5,136 bases of DNA from positions 1 through 5,136 of the forward strand of contig CAMDER010000124.1 in NCBI GenBank assembly GCA_945896935.1. The letters are read 5' to 3'. Below the pieces are notes generated by a model that saw only the letters and a program-made list of their open reading frames with translations, searched no databases and was not told the DNA's origin. The stretch comes from Bifidobacterium breve (GTDB lineage: Bacteria > Actinomycetota > Acidimicrobiia > Acidimicrobiales > Ilumatobacteraceae). The translations under genes were made by a program, and so were the position numbers. Below, piece by piece: positions 1 to 4,045 of this stretch (position 1 is its first letter; every line of letters starts with the position of its first letter).

Positions 1-227
1 GGGGTATTTGTTTCATTGAGATTGAGAGGTGTCGAAACTCCGGCCGAAGCGGGCCTTGCACCAAATGCAAGTCCACCAGCGATGGCGCCGACTGCGGCCC
101 CACCTGCAAGTCGCAACATATTGCGACGAGATGCTCGCTCGGGATCACCGGCTGCCTCAAGTTGATCGAGTTGATTTTGTAACGCTGTTAACTGATTTTT
201 GAGATCCTGAATTTCGTGGTTTTCCAT
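1..227 (-). CDS. N-terminus of a Tat-exported protein of unknown function (partial, runs off left edge)
   Basis: 75 complete codons are visible, starting at the ATG on 227-225 of the minus strand; the C-terminal part lies outside the window. Residues 5-25 (EIQDLKNQLTALQNQLDQLE) have hydrophobic residues at coiled-coil-like spacing. A twin-arginine signal follows: SRRNMLRL at 33-40 (R34, R35), a Gly/Ala-rich hydrophobic stretch at about 41-57, and an A-S-A type cleavage site near residue 62. The product should therefore be exported folded through the Tat system. After the signal come GVSTPLNLNETNT and the window edge, so the mature domain cannot be identified. From memory, similar openings occur in long repetitive extracellular actinobacterial proteins, but that is only a guess. 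The start is well supported by a GGGGGA Shine-Dalgarno 7 bases upstream. A 124-base gap separates it from the gene behind it, so it is probably its own transcription unit. Confidence 0.75.
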   Translation of the reverse strand, partial: MENHEIQDLKNQLTALQNQLDQLEAAGDPERASRRNMLRLAGGAAVGAIAGGLAFGARPASAGVSTPLNLNETNT

Positions 228-234
228 GTTGTTG

Positions 235-240
235 TCCCCC
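235..240 (-). promoter_or_regulatory. Ribosome binding site of the Tat-exported protein gene
   Basis: On the minus strand GGGGGA (240 to 235) lies 7 bases before the ATG at 227. It is the only canonical Shine-Dalgarno at a chosen start in this window; the other genes lack one. This suggests a leadered, differently translated mRNA for this gene. Confidence 0.65.
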
Positions 241-271
241 GATTCATGTGGGCAATTAGCCTTTAAAAAAC

Positions 272-280
272 AAGTTACCA
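272..280 (-). promoter_or_regulatory. Possible extended -10 promoter for the Tat-exported protein gene
   Basis: The minus strand reads TGGTAACTT (280 to 272), which fits an extended -10 element (TG-N-TANNNT). Initiation about 7 bases downstream would give a leader of roughly 38 bases carrying the GGGGGA ribosome binding site. A TTGATT at 303-298 is the nearest -35-like hexamer, but its 20-base spacing is too long to be convincing. The surrounding A/T-rich block (255-308) is typical of promoter DNA. This is inference from pattern only. Confidence 0.25.
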
Positions 281-301
281 GAGAATTACAGTTAGAAAAT
301 C

Positions 302-335
302 AAAAAAATGTCTGCCCTTCAGCAAGATTCTGAAG
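302..335 (-). terminator. Probable hairpin terminator downstream of the DksA-like gene
   Basis: On the minus strand CTTCAG (335-330), a 7-base loop and CTGAAG (322-317) form a perfect 6-bp stem. Eight bases beyond the stem is a run of seven T residues (308-302). It lies 17 bases after the stop of the DksA-like gene and ahead of the Tat gene promoter region, where an intrinsic terminator would be expected. The stem is short and only half G/C, and the T-run is displaced by GGGCAGACA-type sequence, so efficiency is doubtful. Confidence 0.4.
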
Positions 336-351
336 ACTGAAACAGAGCCAA

Positions 352-546
352 TCAGGCAGGGCGACGACGAACCAAAGGATTGGCTGCAAGTACAGCGTCC
401 GACAAGGGTTGGCCGGTGATTTCGTCGACCCAATAGGTGCCCGCATCAAGGCGGTTCAAGGCCATTTCAACATCGGCGAGGTCGCGCTCGATGGCGTCTA
501 GGTCAATCGTTGCCGATTCTTCGTGGGTGGGTTCCGTCGAGGACAT
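352..546 (-). CDS. Small DksA/TraR zinc-finger-like protein lacking all cysteines
   Basis: This is a 64-residue acidic protein. Residues 15-34 form a helix of the type IDLDAIERDLADVEMALNRL, followed by DAGTYWVDEITGQPL and a VLAANPLVRRRP tail. The order (RDLxDVExALxRLxxGTY, then G-x-P-[LI], then LxAxP) closely follows the C-terminal module of DksA/TraR proteins. In that family GTY is followed by C-x2-C-G and the chain ends with a second C-x2-C pair. Here the first pair aligns to D41 and T44, the third position to about R62, and the fourth falls past the end, so zinc cannot bind in the usual way. The missing long N-terminal coiled coil argues against a full DksA role. I chose the ATG at 546 because TACTCT sits 6 bases upstream, as in two other genes here. 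A TTG at 591 would add 15 residues, has GGGGGG 4 bases upstream, and would overlap the divergent cyclophilin gene. Function unknown; the family assignment is from motif memory. Confidence 0.65.
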   Translation of the reverse strand: MSSTEPTHEESATIDLDAIERDLADVEMALNRLDAGTYWVDEITGQPLSDAVLAANPLVRRRPA

Positions 547-552
547 GGGCTC

Positions 553-558
553 AGAGTA
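553..558 (-). promoter_or_regulatory. -10 box (TACTCT) for a leaderless DksA-like transcript
   Basis: On the minus strand TACTCT (558-553) matches the TANNNT consensus and is separated by exactly 6 bases (GAGCCC) from the ATG at 546. Initiation about 7 bases after the box would fall on the A of the ATG, giving a leaderless mRNA. No -35 hexamer is evident. The box supports the start at 546 over the TTG at 591. Confidence 0.4.
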
Positions 559-567
559 GTCGGCAGA

Positions 568-573
568 TAGTGT
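568..573 (+). promoter_or_regulatory. -10 box (TAGTGT) for the cyclophilin gene
   Basis: TAGTGT fits TANNNT and lies 8 bases before the ATG at 582, so initiation would give a leader of zero or one base. No Shine-Dalgarno precedes this ATG and no good -35 is visible. It lies back to back with the minus-strand TACTCT box, only 9 bases away, inside a 35-base divergent intergenic region. Confidence 0.35.
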
Positions 574-581
574 TTCAATCC

Positions 582-1139
582 ATGTCCACAACTTTCCCCC
601 CTTTTGACGGATCCGCCCCCAAGTGCCAGAAGTTCTCTTCTGAGCCCGAAATGGGTATCGACGTCACCAAGCGTTATACGGCAACCATGGAAACCTCTAT
701 GGGCACATTGGTCATCGCTCTCGATGCCATCAAAGCCCCTCGTACCGTGAACAGCTTCATCTTCTTGGCGCTGAATCACTATTACGACGGCATCATCTTC
801 CACCGCATCATCCAGGGCTTCGTTTGCCAAGGCGGAGACCCGACCGGCACCGGAATGGGTGGACCTGGTTACAAGTTCGCCGACGAGTTGCCCAAGCCCG
901 GTCAGTACCAGGTCGGTTCCTTCGCGATGGCTAACGCCGGACCCAACACCAACGGTTCGCAGTTCTTCTTGATTAGTGGCCCGAGCGGTGTCAGCTTGCC
1001 GCCGGCTTATGCATTGTTCGGTCAAGTTGTGAAAGGCCTCGAAGTTGTTGAGGCCATGCAAAATGTTCCGACGGCACGTGGCGATCGCCCCGTGACCGAC
1101 GTGGTGATCAAGTCGGTCACCATCACTGTTGCTGACTGA
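582..1139 (+). CDS. Cyclophilin-type peptidyl-prolyl cis-trans isomerase
   Basis: This 185-residue protein catalyses cis-trans isomerisation of Xaa-Pro bonds and assists protein folding. Residues 1-30 are a short lead-in (SAPKCQKFSSEPEMGID) often seen in actinobacterial single-domain cyclophilins, with no signal peptide, so it is probably cytoplasmic. The cyclophilin fold spans about 32-183. Visible motifs are FHRIIQGFVCQGGDPTGTG (73-91) and FAMANAGPNTNGSQFFL (114-130). By alignment with human CypA, the catalytic Arg55, Phe60, Gln63 and Phe113 correspond to R75, F80, Q83 and F129. The CypA Trp121 and His126 positions are S138 and Y143 (LPPAYALFGQ); lack of that Trp usually goes with weak cyclosporin binding. 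The ATG at 582 was chosen because the TTG at 510 would add residues encoded antisense to the DksA-like gene with no family resemblance. It is first in a plus-strand run, 23 bases before the glycosylase gene. Confidence 0.93.
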   Translation: MSTTFPPFDGSAPKCQKFSSEPEMGIDVTKRYTATMETSMGTLVIALDAIKAPRTVNSFIFLALNHYYDGIIFHRIIQGFVCQGGDPTGTGMGGPGYKFADELPKPGQYQVGSFAMANAGPNTNGSQFFLISGPSGVSLPPAYALFGQVVKGLEVVEAMQNVPTARGDRPVTDVVIKSVTITVAD

Positions 1140-1152
1140 TTAACGAATCAGT
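1135..1152 (+). other. Stem-loop at the end of the cyclophilin gene
   Basis: ACTGATT (1135-1141), loop AACG, and AATCAGT (1146-1152) form a perfect 7-bp hairpin that includes the cyclophilin TGA stop and almost fills the gap to the next gene. An added G-T wobble could extend it to 8 bp. The stem is A/T-rich and is followed only by TTC, so it could be a weak attenuator or mRNA 3'-end stabiliser rather than a real terminator. It may also be chance. Confidence 0.3.
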
Positions 1153-1162
1153 TTCGGCATAC

Positions 1163-2377
1163 ATGACGTCACGAGTGACTCAACTCAGTGCGGCGCAAGC
1201 GCGACGTATTGCGTTGGGGGCTCAAGGATTCGCTCAGCCTCGGCCAGCTGGTCGCACTGATCGTCGTCATTTACGAAAAGTTCTCGACCACATTGGTCTG
1301 ATTCAGATTGATTCGGTCAATGTGTTGGTGCGCAGCCAAGAGTTGCCGTTGTTCTCGCGACTGGGTGCACATCCACGCGATTTCATTTCTACGGCAACAA
1401 GCGACGGCGAACTATTCGAATACTGGGGTCACGAAGCGGCTCATATGCGTACCGAACATCACCGACTGTGGCGATGGAAGATGGAGCAATCACTTGAGGG
1501 TCCGTGGCGCAGTGCCGAACAACTCTTGAAGCAGCATCCGAAATACGTTGAAGAAGTTTTTCAACGAGTCGTAGCCGAAGGACCATTGGCGGCTGGCGAA
1601 TTGTCAGAACGAACCGAGAAAAAAGGTCCATGGTGGGATTGGGATCAGGCGAAGTTGGCCCTTGAGTATTTGTTCATGTGCGGTCGAGTCACTGCGACTC
1701 GTCGTCCAAATGACTTTGCGCGGTTGTATGACTTGCCCGAACGCGTGATTCCTCAGGAGCATCTGCGAGCACGCACGCCGAGCGTGCACGATGCGCAGCG
1801 TGAACTTCTTGATATTGGTGCGCGTTCACTTGGCGTTGCGACTGCCAAAGATATTGCTGATTACTTTCGCATCAAGCCGGCATTAGCGCGACCCCGCATT
1901 GACGAACTCGTTGAAGCAGGTTTGTTGTTGCCGACCACGATTGAGAACTCAAAAGAGAAGTGGTTCATTCACCGTGATGCTCGCACGCCGCGATCAGTGA
2001 ATGCTCAGGCTTTGTTATCGATGTTTGATCCAGTCGTTTGGAATCGACCACGCGCCGAAAACCTTTTTGATTTTCACTATCGAATCGAGATTTATACGCC
2101 GGCTGCAAAGCGAAAGTTTGGCTACTACGTGCTGCCGTTTTTGTTTGGCGATCGACTAGTTGCAAGAGTCGACCTGAAAGCCGATCGCCACAGCAACACA
2201 TTGTTGGTGCCAGGAATCTTTTCCGAAGTTCATGCCGACAAGAAGGAAGTCGCAGTTGGACTTGCCGATGAGTTACGCCTGATGGCGCAATGGTTGGGGC
2301 TGATGACGATCAAGGTCGGTAATAAAGGCGACTTATCAAGTGCAGTTCGCAAGTCGCTGAGTGCAACGGTTCGTTAG
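1163..2377 (+). CDS. YcaQ/AlkX-like winged-helix DNA glycosylase (HTH_42 family)
   Basis: This 404-residue protein is close to the length of E. coli YcaQ (about 410) and belongs to the HTH_42 family (PF06224) of alkylpurine and interstrand-crosslink glycosylases. These enzymes cleave the N-glycosidic bond of bulky N7-alkyl-purines and unhook nitrogen-mustard-type crosslinks. LDHIGLIQIDSVNVLVRSQE (41-60) holds the catalytic motif as Q48-I49-D50. This QxD form is typical of the YcaQ/AlkX branch; AlkZ self-resistance enzymes use QxQ. Other hallmarks are ELFEYWGHEAAHM (83-95), a winged-helix region at about 124-260, and MFDPVVWNRPRAENLFDF (287-304) with YRIEIYTPAAKRKFGYYVLP (306-325) and RVDLKADR (335-342). 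HSNTLLVPG (343-351) is near where the family's DNA-inserting hairpin is expected. No Shine-Dalgarno or TANNNT box lies before the ATG, so it is probably read from the cyclophilin promoter. The activity is inferred from the family; gene names vary (ycaQ, alkX). Confidence 0.88.
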   Translation: MTSRVTQLSAAQARRIALGAQGFAQPRPAGRTDRRHLRKVLDHIGLIQIDSVNVLVRSQELPLFSRLGAHPRDFISTATSDGELFEYWGHEAAHMRTEHHRLWRWKMEQSLEGPWRSAEQLLKQHPKYVEEVFQRVVAEGPLAAGELSERTEKKGPWWDWDQAKLALEYLFMCGRVTATRRPNDFARLYDLPERVIPQEHLRARTPSVHDAQRELLDIGARSLGVATAKDIADYFRIKPALARPRIDELVEAGLLLPTTIENSKEKWFIHRDARTPRSVNAQALLSMFDPVVWNRPRAENLFDFHYRIEIYTPAAKRKFGYYVLPFLFGDRLVARVDLKADRHSNTLLVPGIFSEVHADKKEVAVGLADELRLMAQWLGLMTIKVGNKGDLSSAVRKSLSATVR

Positions 2378-2380
2378 TCT
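2375..2380 (+). promoter_or_regulatory. -10 box (TAGTCT) overlapping the glycosylase stop, for the hydrolase gene
   Basis: TAGTCT fits TANNNT, and its first three bases are the TAG stop of the glycosylase gene. It lies exactly 6 bases (GAAACC) before the ATG at 2387, so the hydrolase may be made from its own leaderless transcript as well as by readthrough. No -35 element is visible and no Shine-Dalgarno is present in the 9-base gap. Confidence 0.38.
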
Positions 2381-2386
2381 GAAACC

Positions 2387-3133
2387 ATGAGTCGTCCGCT
2401 TGTTGCTGTTGCTGGTCGCATTGCGGCAGCCGGCCGCGTGTCACGAAGTGAGATTTCCTTTGCCGGCCGTGTCTATTTAGATGCTGTATTGCGGGCGGGC
2501 GGAGAACCACTAACTCTCACGCCACGTGAGTTAACTCACGAACAGGCCGTTGAGTTGTTGTCAGGTTTTGGGGCGCTGGTGTTGATGGGTGGTTCTGATG
2601 TTGACCCACATTTATATGGTCAACAACGTCAACCCCATGTTTATGGCGTAAATCATGAACAGGATCATTTTGAAATTGCCTTAGTTCATGCGGCAATTGA
2701 ATTGAAGTTGCCCACGTTGGCCGTGTGTCGCGGTATTCAATTGGTCAATGTGGCGCTTGGTGGAACCTTGATTCAACATATTGGTGATATTGATCTCGGT
2801 GACATGACTGGCGTCGTCGAGCACGCGCCAGGGAAATTTCCCGCTGGCCAAGATTTTGCAATGCACGATGTTGAAGTCACTCCACGCACCAAGTTGTCAA
2901 AAGCCTTGGGTACAACCAGTGCTCGGGTTGCGTCATTTCACCATCAAGGAATTGATCAAATCGGTCAAGGTCTTAAAGTTGTCGCGCGGTCACTCGATGG
3001 ATTAGTTGAAGGACTCGAGCACGGTGGTTCGGGGCAGTGGTTAATTGGAGTGCAATGGCATCCTGAAGACACTGCAACGACAGATCTGCATCAACAAGCG
3101 CTCTATAACGCGCTTATTGCTCAGACGATGTAA
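2387..3133 (+). CDS. Gamma-glutamyl hydrolase, class I glutamine amidotransferase-like (peptidase C26, PuuD-like)
   Basis: This 248-residue protein has the length and motif order of the peptidase C26 family, which includes PuuD (gamma-glutamyl-GABA hydrolase of putrescine breakdown). The catalytic triad is visible: nucleophile Cys114 in LPTLAVCRGIQLVNVALGG (108-126, the nucleophile elbow), and His225 and Glu227 in GVQWHPED (221-228). ALVLMGGSDVDPHLYG (63-78) forms the family's glycine-rich loop, and SFHHQGID (183-190) is a family signature. No signal peptide or synthase domain is present, so it is a stand-alone cytoplasmic hydrolase. The true substrate is uncertain, because no puuABC or other polyamine genes are in view; gamma-glutamyl-GABA is the default guess. 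It starts 9 bases after the glycosylase stop. Its 3' end overlaps the convergent MpaB-family gene by 20 bases. A 16-bp palindrome lies in codons 47-52. Confidence 0.9.
   Translation: MSRPLVAVAGRIAAAGRVSRSEISFAGRVYLDAVLRAGGEPLTLTPRELTHEQAVELLSGFGALVLMGGSDVDPHLYGQQRQPHVYGVNHEQDHFEIALVHAAIELKLPTLAVCRGIQLVNVALGGTLIQHIGDIDLGDMTGVVEHAPGKFPAGQDFAMHDVEVTPRTKLSKALGTTSARVASFHHQGIDQIGQGLKVVARSLDGLVEGLEHGGSGQWLIGVQWHPEDTATTDLHQQALYNALIAQTM
2516..2540. repeat. Three-half-site inverted repeat with a perfect 16-bp palindrome inside the hydrolase gene
   Basis: Positions 2525-2540 read CGTGAGTTAACTCACG, a perfect 16-bp palindrome. A further CTCACG at 2516-2521 faces CGTGAG at 2525-2530 across a 3-base spacer. 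The half-site therefore occurs three times in alternating orientation, with the two like-oriented copies 19 bases apart. It lies about 140 bases into the hydrolase coding region (residues around RELTH). The symmetry is of the kind seen in dimeric repressor operators, but no regulator is known to match it and it may be coincidental. Confidence 0.45.
3096..3115. other. Stem-loop at the convergent gene ends
   Basis: AAGCGC (3096-3101), an 8-base loop and GCGCTT (3110-3115) form a perfect 6-bp G/C-rich stem, extendable by two A-T pairs past one mismatch. It covers the last codons of both convergent genes and two bases of the minus-strand TAA stop. There is no T-run on either side, so it is not a canonical intrinsic terminator. 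In the absence of any intergenic space it is the only candidate for separating the two transcripts. Confidence 0.3.
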
Positions 3134-3986
3134 TCGGAATTGGCTGCAAAGCCCAGCGAAGAGTTTTAGTCAATGCTTGGGCCGCAGGTCGCACCACTGC
3201 GCGTTCACTCACTGGTAACCACGGAAGTCGTAATGGGAATCGTGTCCACAGCGGCATGAGTGAAACCGCAGCGGCACCAAGCAGCCCGTAAATGGGTCGT
3301 TGATAAATCGGTAACGGAGGAGTGAGGAGTAAATAGCGCGCTGCGTCGCGCGCTGGCGCCGACGTACGAAGCTCGGGTCGATAGGACGCGATCTGATCGG
3401 CAAGTTCGGCCACGGTAGTCGGCGGATCAATCACGCCGAGCGCTGACGCAATGCGCGACATGTCGAGCACATAACCATCGCGGTGTTCGGGCGACAGTTC
3501 AATCTCCCCAAATTTGGCATGAGCCGCAAGAAACGAATCAACTTCAGCGATGTGGACCCACTTCAACAAATGAGGATCGTTGGCGCTGTAGGGACGGCCA
3601 TCATCGGCAGTGCCCACGACGCGGATGTGAACTCGCTTGACCATGTCAACGGCACGTTGTGCTTCTGTGGCTGGGCCAAATGTGGTGGCAGCCAAAAAGT
3701 CGGCGGTGCGTTGTAGTCGTCCCCATGGATCGGCTTTGAAATCACTATGTGAAGCAACGCCGGCCATCGCGAGGGGTTGAAGAGACTGAAAGAGCAAGGC
3801 GCGTAGGCCACCGATGAACATGCACGAGTCGGCATGAATGATGCGGATGGGGCGGTCTTCGGCAAACCATCTCTCGCCAGGAGCCTCAAACAACTCTTGG
3901 GCGCGGTTATCGGCATTGGGGCCAACGACACGGGAGCGAACCGCGTCAGCGACAATGCGTCGAACGGGTTCAAAGATCTCGTACAT
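3114..3986 (-). CDS. MpaB/DUF2236 family protein (putative heme-dependent oxygenase-like)
   Basis: This 290-residue protein matches the DUF2236 (PF09995) family, whose characterised relatives include latex-clearing rubber oxygenase Lcp (a b-type heme protein) and the fungal mycophenolic acid enzyme MpaB. Recognisable family blocks are IHADSCMFIGGLRALLFQSL (50-69), PLAMAGVASHSDFKADPWGR (71-90), TADFLAATTFG (94-104), KRVHIRVVGTADDGRPY (117-133), HLLKWVHIAEVDSFLA (139-154), ASYRPELR (200-207) and ARYLLLTPPLP (216-226). Candidate heme-region histidines H80, H120 and H145 are kept. The position where I recall most members having LHP reads LQP, with Gln70. There is no signal peptide; the hydrophobic GLLGAAAVSLMPLW (234-247) near the C-terminus could touch membrane, as is common in this family. 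Substrate unknown. The ATG at 3986 has no Shine-Dalgarno and lies in a 10-bp palindrome. Its 3' end overlaps the hydrolase by 20 bases. Confidence 0.85.
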   Translation of the reverse strand: MYEIFEPVRRIVADAVRSRVVGPNADNRAQELFEAPGERWFAEDRPIRIIHADSCMFIGGLRALLFQSLQPLAMAGVASHSDFKADPWGRLQRTADFLAATTFGPATEAQRAVDMVKRVHIRVVGTADDGRPYSANDPHLLKWVHIAEVDSFLAAHAKFGEIELSPEHRDGYVLDMSRIASALGVIDPPTTVAELADQIASYRPELRTSAPARDAARYLLLTPPLPIYQRPIYGLLGAAAVSLMPLWTRFPLRLPWLPVSERAVVRPAAQALTKTLRWALQPIPITSSEQ

Positions 3987-3994
3987 CTATAGAT
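3985..3994. repeat. 10-bp palindrome ATCTATAGAT at the MpaB-family start codon
   Basis: ATCTATAGAT is perfectly self-complementary and includes the first two bases of the minus-strand ATG. A second TCTATA (4019-4024) occurs 33 bases from the first (3986-3991), about three helical turns away, at the other side of the divergent 59-base intergenic region. Read on the minus strand both give TATAGA, close to a -10 hexamer. This could be a promoter or operator, or simply A/T-rich promoter DNA. Confidence 0.3.
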
Positions 3995-4033
3995 CGTGCC
4001 ACGGTTTGCGCCCCGATGTCTATACAGGCTGAG

Positions 4034-4039
4034 TACGCT
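4034..4039 (+). promoter_or_regulatory. -10 box (TACGCT) for a leaderless AI-2E transporter transcript
   Basis: TACGCT fits TANNNT and lies exactly 6 bases (CGTCAC) before the ATG at 4046, the same register as the boxes before the DksA-like and hydrolase genes. There is no Shine-Dalgarno. The box favours 4046 over an in-frame ATG at 4016, which would place the box inside the coding region. Confidence 0.4.
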
Positions 4040-4045
4040 CGTCAC

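Noticed and set aside
589..591. TTG start for the DksA-like gene with GGGGGG 4 bases upstream
   Set aside because: The G-run is the complement of cyclophilin codons near its start (FPPF), the extension would overlap the divergent gene, and the added residues show no family similarity. The ATG at 546 has a well-placed -10 box. It remains possible.
498..1061. 187-codon open frame on the minus strand opposite the cyclophilin gene
   Set aside because: It is antisense to a gene with complete family motifs, has no recognisable domain and no ribosome binding site, and its composition is that of a shadow frame.
1080..1089. GGCGATCGCC, resembling the cyanobacterial HIP1 repeat
   Set aside because: Only one full copy is present, inside coding sequence; near-matches at about 2148 and 2182 are imperfect. 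There is no sign of an over-represented repeat.
1164..1171. TGACGTCA palindrome at the start of the glycosylase gene
   Set aside because: An 8-bp palindrome is expected by chance many times in 5 kb, and it lies within the first codons with no paired element.
4016..4018. Upstream in-frame ATG for the AI-2E transporter
   Set aside because: No Shine-Dalgarno precedes it, and it would place the TACGCT box inside the coding region. The start at 4046 fits the pattern of neighbouring genes.
3563..4045. 160-codon minus-strand open frame overlapping the MpaB-family gene in another frame
   Set aside because: The MpaB-family frame carries all the conserved motifs; this one shows only low-complexity Ser/Leu/Pro sequence.
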